This document shows, in pieces, positions 36,411 through 46,334 of a stretch of 64,000 nucleotides of DNA. The notes beneath the pieces are model-generated. The model was given only the letters and a program-made list of their open reading frames with translations, had not been told where the DNA came from and ran no database searches. Every line of letters begins with the position of its first letter. The first letter of the stretch is position 1. This stretch comes from Macrobrachium rosenbergii (Eukaryota > Arthropoda > Malacostraca > Decapoda > Palaemonidae): NCBI RefSeq assembly GCF_040412425.1, contig NC_089766.1, positions 45,962,297 through 46,026,296 of the forward strand, in the 5' to 3' direction. The position numbers and the translations under genes are program-made.

Positions 36411-37168
36411 TAATAATAGATGCCGAAGTAGCTCCAGGACTCGTGCAGAAGAGTGTGCTACTAGAAACAGCGCGCATAGTGAGAAAAGTGATGGACTCCT
36501 AAAGAGGCAGGATGCAACCCAGAACCCCACATTATAAAAAAAAAACACCCAGTCAAATAGGATGACTGTGGTAGACCAAAAAAAAGAAAATAAATAAAAA
36601 GATAATGATATCTTGGAAGGAAACCCTCTTTGAGGCAAACTTCATTGAAAAGAATGGCACTCTGTAAGCGGTTGAGCTTATATTTCGCCTTCTCAACTTG
36701 GGGTATAAGTTTCTTCTTTTCAGCAGGTAAATTATAAAGCAGCTGACCGAAGTTCATTTCTTATTCCGGCGCTTCGGTAGTCACTTGCTACCACTGAAGG
36801 AGGTGAATGGCACCAGGGTACATGCAGAGAGTATTTATACCTGAAAATGGGTTTACAAAAGAAGGTGGGGGCGATTTTTCATTGATCGGTCATATTCTGG
36901 GAGCTCTTCTGTTGCTGGCTGACTGACGTGGGTACTGACTGGTTGGCGCTGGGAGTCTCTGCTTCCGGTTCGAGGAAGAGGGAGGCTGTACTGTTGTCTC
37001 AGGGGTGAACGTTGTTGTTCTCCTGACGTTGGTCAGCAGGAGGAGGGTTTTTTGAGTAGTATTTAGTTTTCCACTGTAGAATAGTAAGGGCCTCCTTATA
37101 GCAGAGACAGCGGTGGTCCTTGTCGCCATCTAGGATTTTGGTATTCCTTACCATCTGTTGGTGTTGGG

Positions 37169-37204
<36 letters not shown>

Positions 37205-38397
37205 TAATAATAAAAAAAAGTAAAAAGACTATCTGGGACTTGGCCACAACACCAAGGTAAACTTGGAGTGTTTGTACTTGGCATAATGTAGAAGTTCCCG
37301 TAGAAGATTAAGGGGCTTCTACTTCAAAAGGTCCTTATTCTTGCCGGAAATGACAGGCCAGGAGACAATGGTAATGGCTAGGTGTGTGAATGATGAACCT
37401 TTGTCCCTTGCCTAAGAGAGCTGAGATGCCAGGGCAGTCAAGAAGACCACCGTTTGGAGCATATGAGTTATAGTTGCAGTAGGACTACTGAACTGAGACG
37501 ACAGGGGTCAGACAACCTTATTCAGTGTCAGTATGGCACTACGAATATGAAAACTATTCTGGAGCGCACTTAGAGGTGTTTGAGTGCTTGAGTAGGCCAA
37601 AGAGCAATGGGGATCTTGGCTGAGCTTCACGCTGTTGTCACATCTGTATGGGAAGGATGACTGGAAAGGCTGGTGAACACTGTAGGCAAATGAAAGATCC
37701 CCCCTTCTTTGAGTCCTTTTATACTCTATCACTGTCCAATCAAAAGCGCTATTATTCTGGCCAAGAAGACCAACTTTAAGAGATGTCTTTGAAATTGGTT
37801 TAACTGTCTTATGAAGAAAATGCTTTTAATTCTTTGGGTTTTTGTAAGATTGCAAGATTATCATATACTGTAATGTCCTGTGTATTATCCAGATAAAACC
37901 ATCAGCTTTTGTAATTGCTTTCTTTAAAATCTCCTTGAGTGAGATGTCTTCAAAGCTGCTAATTACCAGCATTGTTTAGCAATTTGAAATCTAGTATGGT
38001 TATAAGCTTTATGAATGTGTGTATTATGAAATACAGTATTTTAGATAAAAATGACCTTACCACTTCCTGGTATAAGTTTACTTGAACTACAATATTTTGT
38101 GGCTTTATAAATGGAAAACAGTGCATGTTGCAATGCAATTCTCTTGGTATTTACACAGTTTTAGTGATATATTTTAGAAGATGACATCTCCATCCATAAT
38201 ATAGCAGCTTGTCTTGACAACCAGTAACGTAACAGTCTGTTAACCTTATAGTTATCAGTAATGTACAAGAAACATGAAGTTTCTTCTCTTCCCCCCAGGG
38301 TATTGAGTCAGCTTACTTGGTACAACTGTTTGACCCTGTCACGTCCCCTCGTTGCCATGCGCTGGTGGCTTTCAGGAACAGCTTTGTTGGTAGTTGA
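25895..38397 (+). CDS. METTL25: METTL25-type methyltransferase, complete 8-exon gene
   Basis: Coding exons are 25895-26105, 29545-29660, 31027-31144, 31454-31602, 31913-32794, 32958-33122, 35178-35324 and 38299-38397. They total 1887 nt and join without a frame break into 628 residues; all seven introns are GT-AG. The family (METTL25/METTL25B, Methyltransf_32-type domain) consists of putative SAM-dependent methyltransferases whose substrate is not firmly known to me. Seen directly: SAM motif I IVDLGSGKGYLS at about residues 155-166, an acidic post-I region AIDSSEEN, HTCGN at 376-380, NVGCCYHL at 400-407, and a C-terminal block with LAPIIEGLILLDRLAYLYEQ followed by LFDPVTSPRCHALVAF. Length is close to human METTL25 (about 600 aa). 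The tail and the SPRC motif fit METTL25 better than METTL25B. The ATG is preceded in frame by TGA at 25889-25891, so this start is well supported. Residues about 207-360 form a Ser/Glu-rich, basic-then-acidic low-complexity insert, probably disordered. No damage is visible, so the gene is probably functional. Confidence 0.93.
26520..26592 (+). repeat. SINE-like family C, short 3' fragment (METTL25 intron 1)
   Basis: ACGGCGCTGAATGACCTCCA, CCCAGTGCTTGGGCTTTGGC, CTAAAT: the last 70 bases of the family. Confidence 0.6.
26862..27050. mobile_element. Tigger-like MITE, 189 bp (METTL25 intron 1)
   Basis: Flanked by TA; starts CAGGCAGTCCCCCGGTTATC and ends GATAACTGGGGACTGCC. Inverted ends are clear. 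The interior differs from family E, so this is a separate subfamily with related termini. Confidence 0.6.
27435..27765 (+). mobile_element. tRNA-derived SINE (METTL25 intron 1)
   Basis: GCTGCCTGAGCTCTTGCCTA then GACTGGGGTTCAAATCCCAC gives an A-box-like region and a good B box (GGTTCAAATCC) in tRNA spacing. A roughly 240-base body follows, ending in A-rich sequence around 27755. Probably a pol III-type SINE. Confidence 0.65.
28797..29060 (+). mobile_element. Tigger-like MITE, family E, 3'-truncated (METTL25 intron 1)
   Basis: Starts after TA with CAGGAAGTCCCTGGTTTACA and follows the family body to CTTGTAACCCAGGAAATAAT, where it stops. The right TIR is missing. Confidence 0.6.
29545..29660 (+). 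CDS. METTL25: METTL25 exon 2
   Basis: 116 nt, residues 71-109. The acceptor follows a T-rich tract ending ttttag; the donor is gatgag|gtaata, phase 0. It reads DEPVDSNWSLATSSLSSYL, a Ser/Leu-rich linker before the catalytic domain. It is too short to stand out as an ORF, and is supported by phase agreement with both neighbours. Confidence 0.85.
30469..30688. mobile_element. Tigger-like MITE (METTL25 intron 2)
   Basis: Starts after TA with CAGGGTGTCCCCTAGTTATG and ends GTAAGTCGGCGACTGCC. The internal block GCCGTTAACAGCGCTTACG / ACGCCGTTAACGGCACTTA is itself repetitive and inverted. Confidence 0.5.
31027..31144 (+). CDS. METTL25: METTL25 exon 3
   Basis: 118 nt, residues 110-148. It contains GVMSKKKTHEVETMSRVI, the conserved Lys-Lys-His-Glu-Val segment that precedes the SAM-binding strand in METTL25 proteins. 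The acceptor is cccaacag; the donor is aaag|gtcagg, phase 1, the weakest donor of the gene. Confidence 0.9.
31454..31602 (+). CDS. METTL25: METTL25 exon 4 (SAM-binding loop)
   Basis: 149 nt, residues 149-198. It carries motif I (IVDLGSGKGYLS) and the second strand with acidic end NVIAIDSSEEN, expected to bind the SAM methionine and ribose parts. The acceptor is gttccag and the donor is ctgcag|gtgagt, phase 0. Confidence 0.93.
31913..32794 (+). CDS. METTL25: METTL25 exon 5 (large central exon)
   Basis: 882 nt, residues 199-492, almost half the protein. It opens with a basic stretch around residues 218-228 (KKGKHRRRKIK) that could act as a nuclear signal. A Ser/Asp/Glu-rich insert follows, then the conserved LVGLHTCGNLAPSSMKIF and NVGCCYHLMEEEF blocks and a GFPLS motif. 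Acceptor catttcag, donor gacatg|gtaagc, phase 0. Confidence 0.92.
32958..33122 (+). CDS. METTL25: METTL25 exon 6
   Basis: 165 nt, residues 493-547. It reads MSLYWRSLLQVLLLHKVG then HVGRIAAKCQNFNEYARAAF, matching the helical segment after the GCC motif where the family has a Tyr-Arg-x-x-Leu pattern and a Cys-x-x-Phe-x-Tyr pattern. Acceptor attgcag; donor gtagag|gtttgt, phase 0. Confidence 0.9.
33569..33892. mobile_element. Tigger-like MITE, family F (METTL25 intron 6)
   Basis: Follows TA with CAGTAAACCCCCCGTATTTG and carries family F internal motifs (TAAACACAAAAAACCCTCTC, AAAATGCTTATACC, ATGAAAATATGAAAATACAG). The right end CGCAAATACTGGGTGTTTAA is degraded. Confidence 0.6.
35178..35324 (+). 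CDS. METTL25: METTL25 exon 7
   Basis: 147 nt, residues 548-596. It codes a charged helix (EEELHEYDKKYG) and the hydrophobic block FFLFRASLAPIIEGLILLDR, the strongest C-terminal family signature (Leu-Ala-Pro-x-x-Glu-x-Leu-Ile-Leu-Leu-Asp-Arg). Acceptor taaccag; donor gagcag|gtaaga, phase 0. Confidence 0.93.
35386..35767. mobile_element. Tigger-like MITE, family F (METTL25 intron 7)
   Basis: Follows TA; starts CAGTCGACCTCCGCTTATTC and ends GTGAATACCGGGGGTCGACT. CAGTCG/CCTCC/TATCCGCG-like termini resemble human MER2/Tigger ends (family knowledge). An internal block of about 55 bases (GGTATATTTGG ... AGGCAGTTATAAG) is duplicated. Confidence 0.65.
36364..36600 (+). mobile_element. (AAT)n and possible LINE C-terminal fragment (METTL25 intron 7)
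   Basis: (AAT)n at 36364-36417 is followed in frame by EVAPGLVQKSVLLETARI then VRKVMDS and a stop, which resembles a C-terminal tail I associate with invertebrate reverse transcriptases (LLGTARILRKVL-like). This is recollection of a pattern, not a search result. Confidence 0.3.
36600..37135 (-). pseudogene. Decayed retroelement 5' part (METTL25 intron 7)
   Basis: On the minus strand a TATAAATA (36831-36840 on +) lies about 75 bases upstream of an ATG at 36757. The frame reads MNFGQLLYNLPAEKKK, then QVEKAKYKLNRLQSAILFN and EVCLKEGFLPRY. After that the sequence becomes unrelated. The basic helix with CLKEGFLPRY resembles the N-terminal region of Penelope-like elements or some ORF1 proteins (inference). 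A second frame upstream (37129-36890) is in the same register but is separated by stops. Confidence 0.35.
37171..37212. repeat. (TAA)n microsatellite
   Basis: About 13 TAA units with two interruptions, in METTL25 intron 7. Confidence 0.9.
38299..38397 (+). CDS. METTL25: METTL25 exon 8 and stop
   Basis: 33 codons including the TGA stop at 38395-38397. It reads LVQLFDPVTSPRCHALVAF then a short divergent tail. The acceptor has a strong pyrimidine tract ending ccccccag. The first AATAAA I see downstream is at 39147-39152, beyond a Tigger-like element; a nearer non-canonical signal is possible. Confidence 0.92.
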   Translation, partial: GIESAYLVQLFDPVTSPRCHALVAFRNSFVGS

Positions 38398-38610
38398 CAT
38401 TTGAAGCATTGATAGTCACGATTGTTACTCATTACTTTAAAACATAGCAAAGTCTTCAGAAAAGGTTCATAGTTTCTGATCTGAATGATATATTTTTCTT
38501 TTTTTTTTTTTTTTGACGGTCTACTGTCTCAGGTTTATTTAAGAAATTATGTAGTACTTATATAGCTGTCAATTTCCTTCTTGCTTTTGTAGTACCTTCA
38601 TCTTGATGCA

Positions 38611-38956
38611 CAGTCGATCCCCGGGATTCGCAGACTCACAGTTCGAGGACCCAGTGATTCGCGGAATTTTTCTTTGGAATGTGTGTACGCATTATCGCAG
38701 AAAATTTGCCCATTTGCGGAATTTTTCATAGAGAAATATTCTTAAATTACTGTATTTTCATATTTTCCTAAATGCACTTTTTTGTGGTAAAATAATTAAT
38801 ATTTTCAAGTATAAGCATTTTTAGAGGTTTTTTGTGTCATGAAGTATCAAAATAGTTAGCTACAAGCATTTTTAAAGGGGTTTTAAGTATTCGCGGATTT
38901 GATCTATTTACGGAGGCCAGTGGTACGCATCCCTCACGAATCCCGGGGGTCGACTG
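38611..38956. mobile_element. Tigger-like MITE, family F, downstream of METTL25
   Basis: Starts CAGTCGATCCCCGGGATTCG and ends CGAATCCCGGGGGTCGACTG; well-kept inverted ends. Internal AGTATCAAAATAGTTAGCTA and AAGCATTTTTAAAGGGG match the copies at 33.6 and 35.4 kb. Confidence 0.7.
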
Positions 38957-41250
38957 TGGTCACATTAGTCCATCCATATTCTCAAGGTTTAGGGATGATT
39001 GTCTTCCAAGTGCAGAAATTTACTTGACTTCATATCCTTTCGAATACAGTTTGTGAACTTATCCTGACTGTGTTGTTACCTATTATAAAATTTTTATTAA
39101 AAGGCACTGTAGGAAAGGTTTTTGGTGTTTCACGATATTCTGCCACAATAAAGAAGGAATGGTTGTAATGCCTTGTAACTAACTTTTGCTACAAGAATTA
39201 TGAATCTTGAGACACTTGATGATATGGTGTGGAAATTCTGAAAGAATATTCTTCAGTACAGTTTAGCTGATTTGCATATGTAAAATGTTTGTACAGCCAG
39301 TCAGATAACGCAATCAGGGATATAATAGGCATATGTAGCAGTGAAGAAAATAAGGAAAACTTAAAGGAAAGAAAGGGTACTATACAAGGAAAATAGGACA
39401 TGAGTAAGAATATTACAGTGTTATATTTATTAAAGTGATCAGCCATATCAACTTATGTATAGATTAACCAAGAAGATGAATTTATGTAGACTCTGACTCA
39501 GGACAAGGTAGTGTGTGAGTCTTTTCTGAGCATTCAGCCATTGTAACTTTTGATTCCTTGTATTTGAAAACCAGGCATGAGATTGTAAGCAGGCGATGCC
39601 CCGTCTGTTGGCAAAATGCATCAAATGAGCAGGGTTTTTGTAATGGTCGTATGCCGTGAGCATGATGAATTGGTAGCACAGGTACAGTAATCCTTTTACT
39701 ATTGAATTTTGTTGAAATCCTTAAACTAGACTTATTCCCGTTTAGTGTAGCATCAGTCAGGATCAAGCTTATCTTGCCTATTTAGTTTTTAATTTGTCTT
39801 TCGTGATGATGTTTCACTTTACTTGAAAGAACAATTTTAACATCCATTGCTTCTCTTGCTAACATCGCAAGAAATTTCTCCATAAAATAACCTTGACTCT
39901 TTGATGTATGGCCTGTGTGGATCGGTGTTAGTTGTCATTGACTGGTGTATAACAAATCAAAACTCATCAGTACTGTACTTCATTGTGTCTCACATTACAT
40001 TGTTAATATGGCATTTTAATCCAAACAGTAGTATAAAGATGTGCTTAGTTTTATGTGGTTTTCGCTATCGTGAATGATTACTGCTCTGATTAGAGTCCAC
40101 TACCTTCAGCAGGCCCATGAAATAGATGATTAAGAAGGATCAAAAAGAAAATAACATTTGAACAGGAGTGAAACTAAATTGTAGACTATTGCAATATTTA
40201 TTAATGTATAATAGTAGGAATAAAAGTCATCAGCAGTGTTTTAATGTCAGAGGGGTTAGACGCAGAATTTCTGTCCTTTCTTCTCAGTTTTGTAAGGTTT
40301 TCGACTGAATTCCCATCGACCTCATTTCTTCGTGTATTTCAGTTCAGTCCACTGCACCTCTCTCTAGTAGCGTCAACTTTCTAGTCTACTTTTTTCAGTA
40401 CATTTCATGCTTGTCACCACAAGTATTATTCTCCTGACATTGATATTTAATCCTCTCCTCTCCTTCCCACTGTTCCATCTGGTCAACATTTGTATAAATC
40501 AGAAGCCAGTTGTAAAAGAGAATATTTCAATAAATTGAACTTATACGTTATCTTGAAAAGGCTTTGAAGTCGGAAGAATCTGTCGTAACACGGAATGCTG
40601 ATATGTTTTTATGAAAATTGAAATGTTAAGAAACAGTATCACATGAAAAAGATTATTGTATCCCAAATGCCCTGTGATACAACCTTATCCATCCATTAAT
40701 CCAATCCAAAGGACTTCATAACTAATGAAAGATCAAGGGTCTTTAATGTTTAGAATATATTTTCAAGCTGAAGGTACTCAAATGAGTATATACTATGCAT
40801 GACCATCTGGTGAAGTTTTCAGTACAAAAATACACTAATTTTATGGTCACCAACTTATATGCAAATGTAAGAATACATGATCTTTATTGATAGTTCATTT
40901 TTGTTTATTGTTTATCTATGTATTCTGTTACATTTTCTTTCGTAGATGGATGTTCTCTATTTGTGGAAGCTTGCTTAGCAAGTTGATTCCTTATAAATGT
41001 ATGTTTGTGTTGGAATAGTCATGGTAATTGTGGTAATATAATACAGTTTAAACTAATTACCCTTTTGTATATGGTTTATTTGAAATACTCAGGTGTCAGC
41101 ATTTTGCTTTAATTTTAATCTCAGTGATTTTAGGCGGTCTTTGCTTGAATTGACCCCCATAGGTGGGATATTTACAATGTTCCTTTTGAGTTGCGCTGTA
41201 GGTTGTTGTAAATCACTTCAGGAGTAGCCTGGGTAGTTGGAAATCTAGTT
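38957..41250. other. Intergenic AT-rich DNA, nothing recognised
   Basis: AATAAA motifs at 39147-39152 and 40219-40224 could serve the METTL25 transcript. Otherwise there is no gene, repeat family or microsatellite. Confidence 0.35.
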
Positions 41251-41252
41251 TT

Positions 41253-41740
41253 AAAATAAATCGAAGGGCGAGGGTGAGCTAAAGCACCTTCTAATTTAAA
41301 ATTTTTATTGTGCTGCAGTCGTAGTCTTAAAACAACGTTTCAAACGATATTTCGTTCATTTTCAAGTCCTCAAAAATATAAAATGTCAAAATGTTATTAA
41401 TGAGCATACTGTATATATATAAAACATTTACAATAAAAATAGAAAATTTTGGAAAAACTAATAACATTTATAACATTTTGACATTTTATATTTTTTAGGA
41501 AAATATAAAATGTCAAAATGTTATTAATGAGTATACTGTACATATATAAAACATTTACAATAAAAATAGAACATTTTGGAAAAACTAATAACATTTATAA
41601 CATTTTGACATTTGATATTTTTTAGGACTTGAAAATGAACGAAGCATTGTTTGAAATGTCGTTTTAAGATTACGACTAACGCACAATAAAATTTTAAATT
41701 GCAAGATGCTTTGGTTCGTCCTCACCCTTCGATTTATTTT
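41253..41740. mobile_element. Foldback element with internal tandem duplication
   Basis: The ends are inverted: AAAATAAATCGAAGGGCGAG at the left and CTCACCCTTCGATTTATTTT at the right. Similarity extends about 110 bases inward to TTTTCAAGTCCT / AGGACTTGAAAA. Between the arms lies a 127-base unit present twice (from 41373 and 41500). Each unit has its own inverted ends (AAAATGTCAAAATGTTAT / ATAACATTTTGACATTTT). No coding frame. Confidence 0.8.
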
Positions 41741-42343
41741 GTTGTGAATATTTTTGCAGTATCTTTTCAGCCCTTCTGCGTTGCTTTTTTCCTTTTTTCA
41801 TATTTTTTCTTTGCCTATTTCATTGTTTATCTTCTTTAGTCGTACCTTACTGCTGTTTTTTGTTTTTTACCACACATTGAAGATCAGATAGTCAGGGCAA
41901 GTCTCAAGAATGTATATAATATGACTCACTGGTCTCAAACTACTTTATAATAATAGTAATTAAATCAGGTACCACTAATTTTGTAACATATCAGTTATTT
42001 ATATTAATGCCCAATCTTTCTTCTCAGTTATTTCATTAGGCATCACTCCTCCTCCTCTAAGATTTGGTTTTCCTGTAAGATAATGAGCATTATAGTTATT
42101 TCTTCTTGTAGGTCGCGAAGTTATGCAAGAATTGTACTACTGTGTGTCAAATAGGATTGTTGTGATAACGAGTTATAGAAAGTTGGTGTGTGAGTATTTT
42201 GTTAGCTGTGATATTTGCTTGTGAAGAATAAATACTGGATAAAATGTGTCAGCCTCGAGAACCATAAGTTATATATCTTAAAAAAGGTCACATTTGTGTA
42301 ATGGTCATATACTTTATGCTAGTATATTTTTTCATTCAAAATT

Positions 42344-42606
42344 CATTGGACCCCACTTTTTCGTGCTTCACTTTATCACAGATTTTTGTGGAATGTCTTT
42401 CAATTTTACATGGGAACTTTCACTAATTCGCAAATTTTCTTTGGACCGTATCTCTAAAATTATAAAAAATTTGCTTTTTTTCTTTTTTCATATTAAAATG
42501 GACAGTGAACTGTTAAACCAGGCAGATATAAGCATTTTTAGAGGGGATTCTGCATTTCCGCAGTGGGTGCTGGAACCTATCCCCGTGAAAAAGTGGGGGA
42601 CCACTG
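42344..42606. mobile_element. Tigger-like MITE, diverged family F
   Basis: The right end CCCCGTGAAAAAGTGGGGGA, then CCACTG and TA, pairs with a damaged left end (TTGGACCCCACTTTTTCGTG). Internal GCAGATATAAGCATTTTTAG matches family F. Confidence 0.55.
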
Positions 42607-43306
42607 TAGTCAACATATTCAGGTTTCTGGAATTGTGCATTTCAAGAACTTTTGTTGCTTTGAATAAAAACATTTCATTCCTGATGTGTTTGTTGAACCT
42701 CGTGTTTAGCATTTGTTTCACGGTCTGCTGCTATTCTTCCTTTCGTCTCTTCCATCAAGAGCAGGTATAATCCCATTTTTTCATGTTGAGGTTTCACCAG
42801 ATTCATCTCGTCCAGTATTTTGAAGCTTTCCAGTCACCTCTTGTACAAAAATTTGTAAAGGTAGATATTCAGCACAGCAAATCTACAATTAAGTATTTGA
42901 CATACCTTTCATAAGCAAAATTGCAAAGGACACAACGTAACGAGATGGAATAGAACAAATTATAGAAATATAGAAGCACTGTATAGATGTATCTAGGAAA
43001 CACCATGTTTATGTTAATGGCCATCAGAATTATAAGTTAGTTGGAGATAGGTCAGATTTAATTGCCCTTGGTAATTGATATTGTAAATCATTCAAACAAA
43101 ATTACCAAGTCACTTATTTAAACTCACAGACGTGGCTTGAATGATTCACTTTTTATGAGAACTTTTGGGGAGTTGTCCAAGTATAGTTGAAGAAGCTGGA
43201 TAGCGAAGTGGGAGAAGTACAAATGGACTAGATGGAAAGTTAAGGCTAAAAGCTACGCTGCCATTGGCTGAGGAGTTGTTGCAAATAACCTTCCTACTGT
43301 CTACAG

Positions 43307-43613
43307 TATCGGTCCTCAACTGGTGGTCTATGGTGACATTTTGTGGGGTCCACAGGATGTTCATTATATTTGGCAATAAACTGGAGACTGGTATATATAT
43401 TTTTAAATTTACTGAAATGCAGTCAGAACAAATTTATCCACAAAAATATTTGACCATTCAATTTATTTTATTATTCCTATAGAAAAATGTAATGGCATCC
43501 TTCAGGTTGTTTATTGTCTATGCTCTATATATCTTTAATCAAAAAGGAAATGGTCCATGATATTTTTTTACTGGGCTGGTGGTCTATGACCTGAAACGAG
43601 TTGAGAACTACTG
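43307..43613. mobile_element. hAT-like short element with 8-bp target duplication
   Basis: GTCTACAG occurs at 43299-43306 and 43614-43621, a perfect 8-bp duplication. Between them, the left end TATCGGTCCTCAACTGGTGG and the right end read inverted, CAGTAGTTCTCAACTCG, are related TIRs. Both strands carry GGTGGTCTATGG/GACC motifs. An 8-bp duplication with CAGTxGTTCTCAAC ends is the hAT pattern. Confidence 0.7.
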
Positions 43614-43802
43614 GTCTACAGCATGCTGTATAAATTACTGTAGGAATTATCACCTTTCATTAACTGCATGGAAGTATGTAGTTGAAGTATTTACTAATGT
43701 ATTTTGTTGATCTGTAGTTCTGAGCATGCATCCTTTGTTCCATAGAAATAGTAGGATTTGTACAGACACTGACTAAAGATGTGACACTTATGTAAACAGG
43801 TA

Positions 43803-44166
43803 AAAAATGCGCCGAAGAAACTTCGGCGCAATCGAGTTTTATGTACAGCTGCTACAGCATATAATCAAGGCCACCAAAAATAGATCTATCTTTTGGTGGT
43901 CTCGGTATAATGCTGTTTGAGCACCAGCCTGAGTCTTTAACCACGGCCCAGTGGTGGCCTGCCCTATATTGTTGCCAGATGCACTATGTTTAACTTTAAC
44001 CTTAAATAAAATAAAAACTTCTGAGGCTAGAAGGCCGCAATTTGGTATGTATGACGATTGGAGGGTGGGTGATCAATATACCAATTTGCAGCCCTCTAGC
44101 CTTAGTATTAAAGATTATACGCTGTACAGAAAACTCATTTTGCCGAAGAAACTTTGGCGCATTTTT
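43803..44166. mobile_element. Foldback family D, shortened copy with both TIRs
   Basis: 364 bases flanked by TA. The ends AAAAATGCGCCGAAG and (inverted) AAAAATGCGCCAAAG continue about 55 bases, to GTACAGC and beyond. The nested central inverted repeat (about 44025-44105) is kept but most of the right arm is deleted relative to the 14.1-kb copy. Confidence 0.8.
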
Positions 44167-44555
44167 TACTTGTCTGTTAGTGGTTTGTTTAATTTCTTGC
44201 ACCGAGCTAAAAGAAAAATTTAGTAGAAGTCTGTATATACAGTGTATTTCCAACAGAACACCATAAAACAAGTGAATTGAAGGTAGATATTGTGTGTGTG
44301 ATCACCTGTGGCAGGTGTTAGGGGACTCAGTCAGCAGCAGGTGTTATATATATATATCTTGTATGCATTTCTAAGAGAACTTACAAGCGGAGAAAGTAAG
44401 TTGTCCAGTCAGATGTTATATTTCGACAGAAAAACTTGAGTGCTAGTTCACGAGGTCAGCTTTTAAACCAATTCAGACGCTTGTTAAACTGGTGTTTCCA
44501 GGATTTGTAACTAAGGAAGGAATCCCAATTTGAATACCTCCCTAAATATACATCA

Positions 44556-44572
44556 TATATTATTATTATTAT

Positions 44573-44605
<33 letters not shown>

Positions 44606-44875
44606 TATTATTATTATTATCATTATTATTATTATTATTCAGAAGATGAAACCTATTCCTATGGAACAAGGCCACCACAAGGGGTCATTGACTCGAAATT
44701 CAAGCTTTCAAAGAATATTAAGGTGTTCATTAGGAAGAAGCAGGAGGAAGTAAAGGGAGATACAAAAAGAAGGGACCCCACTTATTAAAAGAAAAAGAAA
44801 GAAGAAGAATTAGTACATTAACAAATAGACAAAAAGTAATTAAAATGCAAGGAGAATATTATTAGGGTAGTGATG
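44556..44875 (-). mobile_element. LINE family A 3' end with (TAA)n tail
   Basis: (ATT)n at about 44559-44638 and the reversed 3' UTR (ATGAAACCTATTCCTATGGA, GAAGGGACCCCACTTATT), ending near ATTATTAGGGTAGTGATG. Confidence 0.75.
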
Positions 44876-44879
44876 ATAG

Positions 44880-44880
<1 letters not shown>

Positions 44881-44972
<92 letters not shown>
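44881..44972. repeat. (TA)n microsatellite
   Basis: About 45 TA units adjoining the truncated end of the LINE copy. Confidence 0.95.
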
Positions 44973-44977
<5 letters not shown>

Positions 44978-45654
44978 ATTAATCATCACATACGTATATA
45001 TTATTCATCATTTTCAGCAAAAAGCTTAAAGAAAACTGCAGGTTAAATATCAGAATCAGACTGTAGGCTACTGTGGCAAATGATATTCTGTATCGTATTT
45101 ATCAACGTCTTTTATTATGAAATCGTGATTTATTGAATGCTAAAAACAAGTAATTTATTGTAGTATTATGACTGAACAAATGAAGAACGAATGTGCATTA
45201 CGAGAGAGAGAAAACTGCAGTTCAAGTCCAAATCGCTTAACAGCAAACAATAAGCCGAAGCACTCGTGGGATGAACTGCGGAATAGATTAGATATATAAA
45301 TACAATTTTTTTTACGAGATCATGCACAGATAAAGTCTTATACAAATTAAGATTCGAAAATTAAACCCGAACTTGTGCTGGATTCATGAAAGGTCCATTT
45401 TAACTTAATATGAACTACGTGATTTTAATTCATGAAAAATGCTGTCTGGCAACATTCGGCAAATGGCAGTGAGACCGTTTGAAACGGCTGTGTTTAGTCA
45501 TCGGTTTGTTGCGTATTTTTATTATTTTATATTATTTTTTATCCTTTTATTTATAATCTGCACGATTTCAGTCTCGTCTTCCTTCGTTTTTCTTTTTCCA
45601 AATTAGAGGAAAATTGAAAGATGCGTTTACCGTTGTTTTGGGCGTGGATGTCAT

Positions 45655-45868
45655 ATCGTCTGGAACTTCGGAAGTTCAAGCGAAAATGCAATGCATTACT
45701 ACCCTAATATTATTCTCCTTTCATTGTAATACATTTTTTATATATTTATCTATTAATCTCTTTTTTTAATAATTGGGATCTCTTTTTGTATTTCCATTTA
45801 TTTCCTTTTACTCATCCTTAATGAACGCCTATTTGGTGGGCTTGTTCCATACGGATAGGTTTCATCTA

Positions 45869-45907
<39 letters not shown>

Positions 45908-45908
45908 T
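45655..45908 (+). mobile_element. LINE family A 3' end
   Basis: Begins within the RT end (CGGAAGTTCAAGCGAAAATG, AATGCATTACTACCCTAAT) and runs through a 3' UTR with a small internal deletion to GATAGGTTTCATCTACTG and (TAA)n at about 45872-45908. Confidence 0.75.
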
Positions 45909-46035
45909 TCTGTGTACATTAAATGAATTGCAATACTTTATTGTTTTCGTATTATGATCTGTACATTATCGCGTTTGTATATCAGTATGCAGAGTAACCC
46001 GAAAAGTGATTGGGCCAGTGACTTTAAAATGGTTG

Positions 46036-46037
<2 letters not shown>

Positions 46038-46109
<72 letters not shown>

Positions 46110-46227
46110 GAATAACCCCAAAAGTATATGGGGCAGTACTGAATGTTTTACGTATGGTTTCTCTCTCACTCTCTCTCTGCAGAGTAACCTGAAAGTAAAT
46201 GGGTCGGTGACTGAATGGGTTACGTAT

Positions 46228-46285
<58 letters not shown>

Positions 46286-46334
46286 GAATAACCCCAAAAG
46301 TATGTGGGGCAGTATAACTATATGTTTTATGTAT

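Noticed and set aside
42294..42770. 158-codon + strand frame
   Set aside because: It mostly overlaps the Tigger-like element at 42344-42606, and its peptide is a translation of the MITE ends.
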